Shown here piece after piece: positions 34,666-44,510 of a stretch of 55,139 nt of DNA; within the stretch, counting starts at the first letter, position 1, and each line of letters starts with the position of its first letter. The position numbers and the translations under genes were made by a program. Origin of the DNA: Candidatus Sulfopaludibacter sp. SbA3 (GTDB lineage: Bacteria > Acidobacteriota > Terriglobia > Bryobacterales > Bryobacteraceae); NCBI GenBank assembly GCA_945893365.1, contig CAMDED010000036.1:1-55139 (forward strand), written 5' to 3'. Below the pieces are notes generated by a model. That model ran no database searches and was not told the origin of the DNA. It was given only the letters and a program-made list of their open reading frames with translations.

Positions 34666-35601
34666 GTGACGGATCTCTCCGGGAAGAACGTATGCGTCAC
34701 CGGGGGCGGCGGCTTCCTGGGTTCGTTCCTGGTTGACGCGTTGAAGCGCCGCGGCTGTTCGCGGATTTTCATTCCCAGACGGCGCGAGTACGATCTCACC
34801 ACCGAGAGCGGCGTCTCCCGCCTCTTTACCGACGCCAAGCCGCAAGTGTTGTTCCACCTGGCGGCGGTCGTCGGCGGCATCGGAGCCAATCTCGAGAATC
34901 CCGGCCGCTTCTTCTACGAAAACGCAATCATGGGCATCCAGTTGATCGAACATGCCCGCCGCGCCGGCGTGGAGAAAACCATCGTTGTCGGAACCATCTG
35001 CGCGTATCCGAAATTCGCTAAAGTTCCCTTCCGTGAAGACGAGCTCTGGGATGGGTACCCGGAGGAGACCAACGCGCCTTACGGGATCGCGAAGAAGGCG
35101 CTCCTGGTGCAATGCCAGGCCTACCGCCGGCAGTACGGAATGAACGCCATTTACCTCCTGCCGGTGAATCTGTACGGCCCTCGCGACAATTTTGATCTTG
35201 AGTCTTCGCACGTAATCCCGGCGCTGATCCGTAAATGCATCGATGCGCGCGACGCTGGCGTGAACCAGTTGGTTTCGTGGGGCGACGGATCGCCGACGCG
35301 GGAGTTTCTCTACGCCGCCGACGCCGCTGAAGGGCTTCTGCTGGCGGCCGAGCGCTACGACGGCTCGGATCCCGTCAATCTCGGAAGCGGCGAAGAAATA
35401 GCGATTCGCGATCTCGTGCCCATGGTCGCGAAGCATTGCGGCTTCGAGGGCGAGATCGTCTGGGACGTCTCCAAGCCCAACGGCCAGCCGCGGCGGAAAC
35501 TGGATACCACTAGCGCCGAGCGTATGTTCGGCTTCCGCGCGGCGACCTCGCTTTCCGATGGGCTGGCGGCGACCGTCGCCTGGTACCGCGAGAATCGCTG
35601 A
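34666..35601 (+). CDS. fcl: GDP-L-fucose synthase
   Basis: 311 residues, starting at GTG two bases after the gmd stop. NADP-binding [40 protein letters not shown], catalytic region [40 protein letters not shown] (the Tyr and Lys of YxxxK), [20 protein letters not shown] and a C-terminal sugar-recognition part. It epimerises and reduces the Gmd product to GDP-L-fucose. With the ABC exporter it suggests a fucose-containing surface glycan. No glycosyltransferase gene is linked. Confidence 0.93.
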   Translation: MTDLSGKNVCVTGGGGFLGSFLVDALKRRGCSRIFIPRRREYDLTTESGVSRLFTDAKPQVLFHLAAVVGGIGANLENPGRFFYENAIMGIQLIEHARRAGVEKTIVVGTICAYPKFAKVPFREDELWDGYPEETNAPYGIAKKALLVQCQAYRRQYGMNAIYLLPVNLYGPRDNFDLESSHVIPALIRKCIDARDAGVNQLVSWGDGSPTREFLYAADAAEGLLLAAERYDGSDPVNLGSGEEIAIRDLVPMVAKHCGFEGEIVWDVSKPNGQPRRKLDTTSAERMFGFRAATSLSDGLAATVAWYRENR

Positions 35602-35669
35602 CGCACGCCGTTGAAAGTTTTTCTTGCCACGGCGCTCCTTTCGGACGACACTGGAGTTTCGGAGGGAAT

Positions 35670-37613
35670 TTGGAACGTAATGGACGCAAGGGCTCCGTGG
35701 CCGAGCCGGCTACTCGATGGTCCGCGCAGGACGCGAGTGAACTCTACGACGTACCGAGCTGGGGTAAGGGCTATTTTTCGGTGGATGACGGCGGGCATGC
35801 CCGTGTTCACCCATCCAAGGACCCCGCCACCTCGCTCGACCTCAAGCAGCTTGTCGACACGCTGGTCCTGCGCGGGATCTCGCTTCCGATCCTGATTCGC
35901 TTCGGCGACATCCTGAAGCACCGGCTTGGCGAGATTCACGACGCGTTCGAGGCCGCTATGGCCGAGCATCGTTACAACGGCGTTTACTGCTGCGTCTATC
36001 CCATCAAGGTCAATCAACAGCGCCATGTCGTCGAGGAGGTCCTCGAGTTCGGCAGACCGTACCGCTTTGGCCTTGAGGCGGGCTCGAAGCCGGAATTGCT
36101 GGCCGTCATGGCTCTGGCGGACAACGGCACTCCGATCGTCTGCAACGGCTTCAAGGACGAGGAGTACATCGAAATGGCGATGCTCGCCCAAAAGATCGGC
36201 CGCACCATTATTCCCGTCGTCGAGAAATACACCGAGCTGGGCCTGATTCTGAAGTATGCGGCCCGCGTGGGCGTGCGCCCGAGTATCGGCGTTCGCGTCA
36301 AGCTCGCCAGCCGCGGCTCCGGCCGGTGGCGTTCCTCCGGAGGTTTCCGCTCGAAGTTCGGTCTTTCGGTCAGTGAAGTCGTGCGCGCGCTCGAAGAGCT
36401 TCGGGCCTGCGGCATGGCCGACTGCCTGAATCTGCTGCACTTTCATCTCGGCAGCCAGATCACCAACATCCGGCAAGTGAAGGCCGGCGTCAACGAAGCC
36501 GCCCGCGTGTACGTGGAACTCGTGCGCGCCGGCGCCGGAATGAAGTATCTCGATGTCGGCGGCGGTCTCGGTATCGATTACGACGGCTCGCAGACCGATT
36601 TCGAATCGAGCGTCAACTACACGCTCCAGGAATACGCCAACGACGTCGTCTATCACATTCAGAGCGTCTGCGACGAAGCGTCCGTTCCGCATCCCACCAT
36701 CGTCACCGAAAGCGGACGCGCCATCGCCGCGTATCACAGCGTGCTCGTTTTCAACGTGGTGGGCGTCGCCGGGTTGGGCGAGGAAGACGCCTTGCACGAC
36801 CTGCCCCCGGAGCCCGAGCAGCCCCTCATCGACTTGCAGGAAACCGACCGCGCCCTCACCTCGCGCAATCTGCTCGAAAGCTACCACGACGCGCAGCAGG
36901 CTCTCGATCAGGCGCTCAATCTCTTCAGCCTCGGATACCTTCCCCTCGAGCAGCGATGCCTTGCCGAGAATCTGTACTGGCGCATCTGCCGCCGCATCCA
37001 GAAGCTCGCCGGAGAGTTGGATTATTTTCCCGAAGAGCTTGAAGGCTTGGCCGCGCTTCTTTCCGACACCTACTTCTGCAATTTTTCCCTTTTTCAGAGC
37101 ATGCCCGATAGTTGGGCGATCAAGCAGCTCTTTCCCATGATGCCGATTCACCGGCTCGACGAGGAGCCCACCCGCCAAGCCGTTCTCGGCGACATTACCT
37201 GCGATTCGGACGGCAAAGTCGACCAGTTCATCGACCGCCGCGACGTCAAGCGGACGCTCGCGCTGCATCCCTACAACGGCGAGAATTATTACCTGGGCGC
37301 GTTTCTGGTTGGGGCTTACCAGGAAATTCTGGGCGACTTGCACAATCTGTTCGGCGACACCAACGCCGTGCACGTGAGGCTCGGCCCGAGCGGTGAGGCG
37401 ATCCTCGAAGCGGTGATCAAGGGCGACACCGTGAAGGACGTGCTCGACTACGTGCAGTATTCGGTCGAGTCGCTCGTGACAAAACTCAGAAGGGATGTGG
37501 AAACGGCGCTGCGCGAGGGCCGGATCGGGTACGAGGAATCGGGACGGCTCCTGAAATTCTACGAAGAGGGCCTGCACGGATACACGTATCTCGAAGAGGT
37601 TCACGAGCCGTAA
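35670..37613 (+). CDS. speA: Biosynthetic arginine decarboxylase
   Basis: 647 residues, normal for SpeA. The PLP-binding Lys is in CVYPIKVNQQRHVV (Lys113). The barrel shows FGLEAGSKPELLAVMALADN, IGVRVKLASRGSGRWRSSGG, FRSKFGLSVSEVVRALEELR, LHFHLGSQITNIRQVKAGVN, VGGGLGIDYDGSQTDFESSV and TESGRAIAAYHSVLV. The C-terminal part ends in RRDVETALREGRIGYEESGR. It turns arginine into agmatine for polyamine synthesis. The start is a TTG with GGAGGG 3 bases upstream; a GTG at 35697 is an alternative. No agmatinase or agmatine deiminase is in the window. Confidence 0.94.
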   Translation: MERNGRKGSVAEPATRWSAQDASELYDVPSWGKGYFSVDDGGHARVHPSKDPATSLDLKQLVDTLVLRGISLPILIRFGDILKHRLGEIHDAFEAAMAEHRYNGVYCCVYPIKVNQQRHVVEEVLEFGRPYRFGLEAGSKPELLAVMALADNGTPIVCNGFKDEEYIEMAMLAQKIGRTIIPVVEKYTELGLILKYAARVGVRPSIGVRVKLASRGSGRWRSSGGFRSKFGLSVSEVVRALEELRACGMADCLNLLHFHLGSQITNIRQVKAGVNEAARVYVELVRAGAGMKYLDVGGGLGIDYDGSQTDFESSVNYTLQEYANDVVYHIQSVCDEASVPHPTIVTESGRAIAAYHSVLVFNVVGVAGLGEEDALHDLPPEPEQPLIDLQETDRALTSRNLLESYHDAQQALDQALNLFSLGYLPLEQRCLAENLYWRICRRIQKLAGELDYFPEELEGLAALLSDTYFCNFSLFQSMPDSWAIKQLFPMMPIHRLDEEPTRQAVLGDITCDSDGKVDQFIDRRDVKRTLALHPYNGENYYLGAFLVGAYQEILGDLHNLFGDTNAVHVRLGPSGEAILEAVIKGDTVKDVLDYVQYSVESLVTKLRRDVETALREGRIGYEESGRLLKFYEEGLHGYTYLEEVHEP

Positions 37614-37736
37614 GAACCGCTTTCGCCCGGCGGCGATTTCGTCAAGCGTCGGGCCGTGACCGGCGAAAGAGGCTTGAAGATACGAGTTCTGATCGGGGCA
37701 AGTGAGGGAGCGGTATCCGGCAATGCTCGTTCGGGA

Positions 37737-38147
37737 TCACCGGAAGAGGGCGCGGAAACCCTCCTGTTCGAAATGTGCGTCATTGGTCAGCACATCGGTG
37801 ATTCCTTCATTACGCATGGTCTCCATGGAAATACAATCGGTCAGGCTATAGCCCTTATCCAAGCGGGCGCGGTAAAGAGTCAATCCGGCTGAGAACGTCG
37901 CCGTCGTTTGCCGCACGACTTGAACCGTCCCGCTCACCAACACATGCTGAACGTTGATAGAGGCTTTGCGCCGGAAATTCGGTCCTCAAGCGGCAAAATA
38001 ATTCAAGTACTCGGTCAACACTTCTTCGGTGGTGCAAATTGCCCTGGGCTCCGTGGAAAGAGCGAACGCTGCCGCCCTTTCGTGGGCGAGATCATTAAGA
38101 TTCGTGACAGCGATCCAGTAAAATGTATCGGCAAAGACCGCGTTCAT
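37737..38147 (-). pseudogene. PIN-domain (VapC-like) toxin gene with an in-frame stop
   Basis: The frame from ATG 38147 reads MNAVFADTFYWIAVTNLNDL and CTTEEVLTEYLNYFAA, meets TGA at codon 54 (37988-37986), and continues in the same frame as GPNFRRKASINVQHVLVSGT, DKGYSLTDCISMETMRNEGI and TDVLTNDAHFEQEGFRALF. All four acidic PIN residues are present (Asp7, the Glu of TEEVLTEY, Asp of LTDC, Asp of TNDAHF). Full length would be 136 residues, normal for VapC-type RNases. The ATG overlaps the antitoxin stop (ATGA). With the stop, the toxin should be inactive. Confidence 0.8.
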
Positions 38148-38428
38148 TCAGTGCGCTTGGGATGGCCGTAAAGATAGTGATCGTGCTCACCGGCTCCGTC
38201 TTTCGGAAGCTTCGCGAATTCCTCCGCGGGTACGTCCTTCATATTGTCGGCGATCACTTCCCATACGGGGCGTGACTCAACCTCAGGTTCTTCCACCCGA
38301 TCCTGTGGGCCGGCGAGAATGCCGGTGAGCGCCTCGCGAACAAGAGCATCCGTCGAGACGCCCTTGGCGTGCGCAACAGCAATGAGCCTGGCTTCCTCCT
38401 GCGGTTGAAGCGCCAAAGTAATAGTCAT
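38144..38428 (-). CDS. Putative antitoxin of the PIN pair (ribbon-helix-helix-like)
   Basis: 94 residues from ATG 38428. The N-terminal part MTITLALQPQEEARLIAVAH, AKGVSTDALVREALTGIL looks like a ribbon-helix-helix or short helical DNA-binding antitoxin; the acidic C-terminus (VEEPEVESRPVWEVIADNMK, DVPAEEFAKLPKDGA) would wrap the toxin. The DVPAEEFAKLPKDGA ending is common in antitoxins next to PIN genes. The gene directly precedes and overlaps the broken toxin. A longer frame to 38554 has no similarity. Confidence 0.7.
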   Translation of the reverse strand: MTITLALQPQEEARLIAVAHAKGVSTDALVREALTGILAGPQDRVEEPEVESRPVWEVIADNMKDVPAEEFAKLPKDGAGEHDHYLYGHPKRTE

Positions 38429-38559
38429 CGAGTGGCTCCTGCAACTATTATCCCCGATACCATTCGCTAAATTTAAGCGCCTTCGCGCGGCGCGCCGCCG
38501 GACGGCCTTTGCTTGGTAAGACGAGCGTTGGGTTAAGGCTTCATCCTTCACCATGGTAG

Positions 38560-39067
<508 letters not shown>

Positions 39068-39415
39068 AACCAAGGCATGAACCGGGGCCGCTCGGAAAGC
39101 ACGGCGGGTGATGCTCCAGTCGTTAGGCCGTGCGGAGGCGGGCGCGGCCCCGAGCGGGCAAACCTGCGATCGTATTTCAGTCACAACTTTTCAGAAATAT
39201 TTCTCTGAATCTCCTGATCGACTTACCTGCCTCACCGTCAATTTCCCCGCACGAGGCGTGCTACTCCTAATTTAAGGAGACATGGCTCTAACCTCGCGAA
39301 CCGGACGCGGCGAACCCGAACGAGGATAAACTCAAGGGCGGGGGCCAATGAAAAGAAACGTCAAGGGCGAGATGTTCAGAGTGCGCGCACCTTCGCCGCG
39401 CCAACGGAATTTCCG
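39068..39415. other. Intergenic, no gene recognised
   Basis: 348 bases between the BrnT pair and the pentapeptide gene. It includes an AT-rich part around 39180-39220 with the palindrome AGAAATATTTCT, which may belong to a promoter. A 31-codon frame from ATG 39348 after GGGCGGGGG overlaps the next gene's start; I have no evidence that it is translated. Confidence 0.4.
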
Positions 39416-40573
39416 ATGCTTACGAAATTGGTCAAAGCCGTGAAGCACACCATCGATAGGTGGACTCGTAGCCTCCGCTCGTATATCGCCGGCCTGGAGC
39501 CTGCCCCCTTGTGGGACCGGGCAGTCGTTTTCCTTGGCTTTGCTCTAGTAGCGGCCCTGGTGCCCGCCGCGATTTGGGCCATCAAAGAGATTCCCCGCTG
39601 GCAGGTGAACGAACTCATCGCGCTCATCGCCATCCGGGATCCTGTCCGGGCGTTCGAGCTCGAGAACGAAGCGCGGAAAACGCTGACCCAGATCGTCCTG
39701 GGCGTGTTCGGCCTGATCGTTCTCTTTTTTACGTGGAGGCGTGTTCGAGCCAACGATCGGAACGTACGCGTAATAGAACAGGGGCACATCACAGACCGAT
39801 ATACGAAGGCAATCGAGCAATTGGGAAAAGTGGAGGGGGACAATCCGAATATCGAGGTGCGGCTCGGCGCGATCTACGCCCTGGAAAGGATCGCCATCGA
39901 TTCTCCACGCGACCAATCGACGATCGTTGAGGTGCTCTCGGCCTATGTCCGCCGCAATGCGCCCTGGCCTCCCGCACTTCAAGAGGGCAAGGAGGAACCG
40001 TCAGGACCACCAAGGACCGACGTCCAGGCAATTTTGACTGTTCTCGGCGGACGCCCTCGAGGTAAGAAACGAGAGAAAGAGGGGCTGTCGATAGACATCA
40101 ATGGGTCTGACTTGCGAAAAAGTGACCTCGGGGGAGCCCACTTGGAAGGCGCGGACCTCAGGGGAGCCCATCTCGAAGGCGCGTACCTCAGGGAAGCCCA
40201 CCTGGGAGGCGCGGACCTCGAAGGAGCCCGACTGGAAGACGCGTATCTCGAGGGTGCCGACCTGGAAGGCGCAAGCCTCTGGAGAGCCCATCTGGAGCGC
40301 GCGGACCTCGAAGGTGCCCACTTGCAAGGAGCGAACCTCTCGGGAGCCAACCTGGAAGGCGCGAGCCTCTGGAGAGCCCATCTGGAAGGTGCGGACTTCG
40401 GGTTAGCCATCCTGGAAGGCGAGGGCAGTAGGGGAGCCAACCTAAAAGGCGCAAGGCACCTGACTATCGATCAGGTTAGAAGCGCCCAGAACTGGAAGCA
40501 TGCCATTTACGACCATGATTTTAGGCAACTGTTGGGACTCGTAGACGAAGGTATCCCAGAGCACACAGAATAG
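39416..40573 (+). CDS. Membrane-anchored pentapeptide-repeat protein
   Basis: 385 residues. Two membrane spans are near residues 38-62 (VVFLGFALVAALVPAAIWAI) and 91-112 (TQIVLGVFGLIVLFFTW). A conserved linker domain comes next: HITDRYTKAIEQLGKVEGDN, EVRLGAIYALERIAIDSPRD, IVEVLSAYVRRNAPW. It is found in many proteins that end in pentapeptide repeats. From about residue 228 to 350 there are roughly 24 A(D/N)LxG-type pentapeptides (SDLGGAHLEGADLRGAHLEG and so on), predicted to form a right-handed beta-helix. The final 35 residues are different (LTIDQVRSAQNWKHAIYDHD). Function unknown; some such proteins act as defence effectors or DNA mimics. Confidence 0.85.
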   Translation: MLTKLVKAVKHTIDRWTRSLRSYIAGLEPAPLWDRAVVFLGFALVAALVPAAIWAIKEIPRWQVNELIALIAIRDPVRAFELENEARKTLTQIVLGVFGLIVLFFTWRRVRANDRNVRVIEQGHITDRYTKAIEQLGKVEGDNPNIEVRLGAIYALERIAIDSPRDQSTIVEVLSAYVRRNAPWPPALQEGKEEPSGPPRTDVQAILTVLGGRPRGKKREKEGLSIDINGSDLRKSDLGGAHLEGADLRGAHLEGAYLREAHLGGADLEGARLEDAYLEGADLEGASLWRAHLERADLEGAHLQGANLSGANLEGASLWRAHLEGADFGLAILEGEGSRGANLKGARHLTIDQVRSAQNWKHAIYDHDFRQLLGLVDEGIPEHTE

Positions 40574-40640
40574 GACAGGAAATGGAGAGTCAGAAACACA
40601 CGGAAGCAAACCGCCGGAACGCGCAGACGTCCACGGTCCC

Positions 40641-40692
40641 GAAGGCGGAAGCGAGTGAGCCCGCGCACCGGTTCGCGTCCATTTCCGCCTTC
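40641..40692. repeat. 10-base inverted repeat, possible terminator
   Basis: GAAGGCGGAA (40641-40650) and TTCCGCCTTC (40683-40692) pair perfectly across a 32-base loop. It lies in the 285-base gap between the pentapeptide gene and the first PQQ-like gene. No T-run follows, so a transcription stop is only possible. Confidence 0.35.
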
Positions 40693-40858
40693 CGTCCCCC
40701 GAAAAAACGCATTTTCACTCTCTGCGTCACCCCCCTTTCAACTCCATGAAAAAAAGCCAGATCCACGCCGCTGCGCGAATCTCGCGCCTCTCATCCCTCG
40801 AAATTTCATGTAACCTTCACCCTCCTCATCCGCCAAGTAATATACTAAAGAGGCCCCT

Positions 40859-43030
40859 ATGCTGAAGCATTTTTCCTCCGCAGCTTTTCTTGCCCTGCTG
40901 ATCGGCACCACCGCCTCGCGCGCCGCCGACTGGACCGATTTCCGCGGCCCCACCCGCGACGGCGTCTCCGCCGAAAAAGGGCTCCCCACGACCTGGTCCC
41001 TCAAAGGCGACAGCCTCCTGTGGAAAGCGCCCTTCGGTGGACGGTCCACGCCCATCGTCATGGGCGACCGCGTGTTCCTCCAGAATGGCGCAGGCAAGGG
41101 CGAAACCCTTCAGGAGCGCGTCATGTGTTTCAACGCCGACACCGGCAAGCTCGTCTGGGAATACAAGTTCAACGTTTACCACAGCGACGTGCCGCCGCAT
41201 CGCATCGCCTGGTCTTCGCCGGTTGGCGATCCTTCGTCCGGCAATGTCTACGCGCTCGGCGTCGGCGGCCACATGATCGCGCTCTCGCGGGACGGCAAGT
41301 TGCTCTGGGAGCGCACGCTCGGCGAGGATTTCGGTCTCGTCACCACCCACGGCGGGCGCACCGTTTCGCCTATCATCGAATCCGATCTCGTCATCGTCAG
41401 CGGCATCAACGCGGGCTGGGGCGTTCAGGCCCGCGCCGGACAGCGCTTCTTCGCCCTCGACAAGAAGACCGGCGGCACGGTCTGGGTTAGCTCTCCCGGC
41501 GGGCGCCCCTTCGACACCACCTACTCCGCTCCCGTGATTGCCAACGTAAACGGCACGCGCCTTCTCATCGAAGGCGGCGGCGACGGCGCGGTCCACGCCA
41601 TTAAGGCCGCGACCGGAGAGCCTGTGTGGCGCTTCGACATGAGCAAGCGCGGCATCAACACCGGCGTCGTCATGAACGGCAACACCGTAATCGTCAGCCA
41701 CAGCGAGGAGAATCTCGAAACCAGTGAAATGGGTTTGCTCGCCGCCATTGACGCCACGGGAAAAGGCCCTCTCGGAAAAGCCAACGTCAAGTGGAGCATT
41801 CCCGGATTCCAGGGTGGTTACTCTTCCCCGCTGCTCGACGGCGACCGCGTCTATCAGGTGGATAACGGCGCGAACCTCTTCTCCTTCGACGTCACAACCG
41901 GCCGCCATCTGTGGAAGCAGAACCTCGGCACCATCCAGAAAGCCTCGCCGGTGCTTGGCGACGGCAAAATCTACGTCGGGACGGAGAACGGAAAATTCTA
42001 CATCCTGAAGCCGCATGCCGACCGCTGCGAGGTGCTGAGTGGCGTTCAACTGGGCACGGACCAGCAGCCCGACGCGATTTACGCTTCGGCCGCGATCTCC
42101 GACGGCCGCGTATTCTTCAACACGATGGACAATCTGTATTGCATCGGCAAGAAGAACAAGCAGCCTGGAAAATCGGCTCCGGAGCCGCCCGTCACCCTCG
42201 GCCCGCCCGCGCACCTTCAGATTCGGCCCGCCGAATTGATCCTCAAACCGGGCGAGAAGGTAGCCTTCCACGCCCGCCTCTATGACGCCCAGGGGCATTT
42301 TCTGAAAGAGTCCGACGCCGCCTGGACCCTCGAGCAATTGAAAGGGACCATCGGGAACGACGGAGCATTCACCGCCGCCGCGGAGCCGCTTCCTCAGGCG
42401 GGACAAGTGAAGGCCACCGCCGGCGGGATATCGGGCGTGGCGCGTCTGCGCGTCATCGCGCCGCTGCCTTGGAATGAGGATTTCGAGAAGATCGCCGGTG
42501 AAGCGCCGCCCTCGCAGTGGGTCAACGCAACCGGAAAGTTCCAGGTCCGGGCCGTCGAGGGCAACAAGGTGCTTGTGAAACTTTCCGATAACCCTTTCAC
42601 GAAGCGCGCCAGAACTTTCATGGGTCCCGCGACGTGGTCCAATTACACGGTGCAGGCGGATGTTTTCGCCACCGAGAAGCGCCGTCAGATAGGCGATGGC
42701 GGAGTGATTGCGCAGCGCTACGCGCTCGTCCTGTTTGGGAACCACCAGCGCCTCGAATTGCAGTCCTGGCAGCCTGAAACCGCGCGCACCGCGCTCACGA
42801 ACTTCGCCTGGAAATCGAACACCTGGTACCGCATGAAGCTGCGCGTCGAAAGCGCGGGCGCGGGCAAGGTGCGGGCGCTCGGCAAGGCGTGGGCCGCTTC
42901 CGAACCGGAACCCGAAAAATGGACCATCGAGCGCGTCGATCCCATTCCCAATCTTGTGGGAAGCCCCGGACTGTACGCGGACGCGCCATTTGAAGTCTAT
43001 TTCGATAACCTGAAAGTGACGGCCAACTGA
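40859..43030 (+). CDS. Exported PQQ-like beta-propeller fused to a C-terminal LamG/DUF1080-like domain
   Basis: 723 residues with a signal peptide (SSAAFLALLIGTTASRAADW). The first 430 residues are an outer-membrane-type PQQ_2 propeller: DWTDFRGPTRDGVSAEKGLP, STPIVMGDRVFLQ, CFNADTGKLVWEYKF, FALDKKTGGTVWVSS, GTENGKFYILK. A short Ig-like segment follows (HLQIRPAELILKPGEKVAFH), then a concanavalin-like end (FMGPATWSNYTVQADVFATE ... NNTWYRMKLRV-like SNTWYRMKLRVESAG ... GSPGLYADAPFEVYFDNLKV). No catalytic dehydrogenase motif is visible, so PQQ may not be bound. The next gene begins 3 bases after its stop. Confidence 0.85.
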   Translation: MLKHFSSAAFLALLIGTTASRAADWTDFRGPTRDGVSAEKGLPTTWSLKGDSLLWKAPFGGRSTPIVMGDRVFLQNGAGKGETLQERVMCFNADTGKLVWEYKFNVYHSDVPPHRIAWSSPVGDPSSGNVYALGVGGHMIALSRDGKLLWERTLGEDFGLVTTHGGRTVSPIIESDLVIVSGINAGWGVQARAGQRFFALDKKTGGTVWVSSPGGRPFDTTYSAPVIANVNGTRLLIEGGGDGAVHAIKAATGEPVWRFDMSKRGINTGVVMNGNTVIVSHSEENLETSEMGLLAAIDATGKGPLGKANVKWSIPGFQGGYSSPLLDGDRVYQVDNGANLFSFDVTTGRHLWKQNLGTIQKASPVLGDGKIYVGTENGKFYILKPHADRCEVLSGVQLGTDQQPDAIYASAAISDGRVFFNTMDNLYCIGKKNKQPGKSAPEPPVTLGPPAHLQIRPAELILKPGEKVAFHARLYDAQGHFLKESDAAWTLEQLKGTIGNDGAFTAAAEPLPQAGQVKATAGGISGVARLRVIAPLPWNEDFEKIAGEAPPSQWVNATGKFQVRAVEGNKVLVKLSDNPFTKRARTFMGPATWSNYTVQADVFATEKRRQIGDGGVIAQRYALVLFGNHQRLELQSWQPETARTALTNFAWKSNTWYRMKLRVESAGAGKVRALGKAWAASEPEPEKWTIERVDPIPNLVGSPGLYADAPFEVYFDNLKVTAN

Positions 43031-43033
43031 CTT

Positions 43034-44491
43034 ATGCGCAAATCTAAATCCATTCTGCTGTGGACGCTCGGAATCGCGCTTCCGGCGATGCTGTGGTTTC
43101 CCCGGATCCAATCCGTCTTCGCGTCCGATCCCGAAGGCGGCGGCGACTGGCCCATGTGGGGAGGCACGCCGGACCGCAACATGGTTTCCAAAATGAAGGG
43201 CGCGCCCGCGAAGTGGGACGTTGCCAAAAAGGTGAACGTCAAGTGGATGGCCGCCCTCGGCTCCCAGACTTACGGCAACCCCGTCGTCGCAGGCGGACTG
43301 GTCCTGGTCGGAACCAACAACGAAGCGATTCGCGACCCGAAACAGGCCGGCGACCGCGGTGTTCTCATGGCTTTCCGCGAAACGGACGGCGAGTTCATGT
43401 GGCAGCATACCAGCGAGAAGCTCGCCGCGGGGCGCGTGAACGACTGGCCGTATCAGGGCGTCTGCTCCTCCCCGCTCATCGAAGGCGACAAGGCCTATTT
43501 CGTTACCAATCGCTGCGAAGTCGTGTGTCTCGACATGAAGGGCTTCCGCGACGGCAAGAACGACGGTCCCTTCACGGATGAGAAGTTCAAATCCGAGAAG
43601 GACGCCGATGTGATCTGGAAGTTCGACATGATGGAGGAGGTCGGCTCGCAGCCGCACAACATGGCGAATTCGTCGCCGGTTTCCTTTGGCGATTTGATCT
43701 ACGTCAGCACCTCGAACGGGCAGGATGAGAGCCACGTGAACGTCCCATCGCCGCGCGCGCCCGCCATCATCGCAATCAACAAGAAGACGGGCAAACTTGC
43801 TTGGGAGGACAACTCGGTTGGCGAGAAGATTCTGCATGGCCAGTGGTCATCGCCGGCCGTGGGCAAGATCGGCGGCGTCGATCAGGTTGTGATCGGGCAA
43901 GGCGATGGCTGGGTGCGCAGTTATGAAGCGCTCTCCGGCAAGAAGCTCTGGGAGTTCGATCTTAATCCGAAGGACTCCGTCTGGCCGAAGACGCGCAATG
44001 AAGTGATCGCAACGCCCGTCATCCACGGTGACGTGGTGATAATCGCGAACGGGCAGGACCCGGAGCACGGGGAAGGCATTGGCCATCTGTACGCGATCGA
44101 CGCCACAAAGCGCGGCGATATCACGCAAACCGGACGCCTTTGGCACTATGACAAGATCCGCCGCACGGTTTCGACCGCGGCCATCGCCGATGGCTTGATT
44201 TATTACCCCGATTTCAGCGGCTTCCTCCACTGCGTCGATCTCAAGACCGGAAAACCCTATTGGGTTCACGACATGCTTGCGGCCGTGTGGGGATCGGCCA
44301 TCGTAGTCGATGGCAAGGTTTATCTGGGCGACGAAGACGGCGACATCGTCGTGTTGCAGGCGGGCAAGGAAAAGAAGCTCCTCGCCGAAATGAACATGGG
44401 CAGTTCCGTTTACGCCACCCCGGTGCCCGCGCATGGCGCTCTGATCATCGCCAATCGCAACCAGCTCTACTCGCTGGCGGAAAAGAAGTGA
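43034..44491 (+). CDS. PQQ-like beta-propeller protein
   Basis: 485 residues. An N-terminal signal or anchor (ILLWTLGIALPAMLWFPRIQ) is followed by DWPMWGGTPDRNMVSKMKGA, NPVVAGGLVLVGTNNEA, PYQGVCSSPLIEGDKAYFVT, RCEVVCLDMKGF, SSPAVGKIGGVDQVVIGQGD, GWVRSYEALSGKKLWEFDLN and KTGKPYWVHDMLAAVWGSAI: repeated quinoprotein-type blades. It is coupled to the preceding propeller gene (3-base gap) and precedes the alcohol dehydrogenase gene. Role unknown; a scaffold or ligand-binding protein outside the inner membrane is likely. Confidence 0.85.
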   Translation: MRKSKSILLWTLGIALPAMLWFPRIQSVFASDPEGGGDWPMWGGTPDRNMVSKMKGAPAKWDVAKKVNVKWMAALGSQTYGNPVVAGGLVLVGTNNEAIRDPKQAGDRGVLMAFRETDGEFMWQHTSEKLAAGRVNDWPYQGVCSSPLIEGDKAYFVTNRCEVVCLDMKGFRDGKNDGPFTDEKFKSEKDADVIWKFDMMEEVGSQPHNMANSSPVSFGDLIYVSTSNGQDESHVNVPSPRAPAIIAINKKTGKLAWEDNSVGEKILHGQWSSPAVGKIGGVDQVVIGQGDGWVRSYEALSGKKLWEFDLNPKDSVWPKTRNEVIATPVIHGDVVIIANGQDPEHGEGIGHLYAIDATKRGDITQTGRLWHYDKIRRTVSTAAIADGLIYYPDFSGFLHCVDLKTGKPYWVHDMLAAVWGSAIVVDGKVYLGDEDGDIVVLQAGKEKKLLAEMNMGSSVYATPVPAHGALIIANRNQLYSLAEKK

Positions 44492-44510
44492 ACGGGGCGC
44501 CGCCGCTGCC

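Noticed and set aside
39348-39443. A 31-codon frame with a good ribosome site before the pentapeptide gene
   Set aside because: No similarity or conserved composition; it overlaps the real start and could be chance.
40130-40460. Regular 15/30-base repeats that could be read as a CRISPR-like or satellite array
   Set aside because: They are in frame and encode pentapeptide repeats with typical A(D/N)LxG spacing; there are no unique spacers.
40826-43837. A 1003-residue open frame on the minus strand, and a 749-residue one at 35355-37604
   Set aside because: They are antisense shadows of the PQQ-like and arginine decarboxylase genes, which carry clear family motifs; the antisense peptides have none. 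High GC content with strong third-position bias produces such frames.
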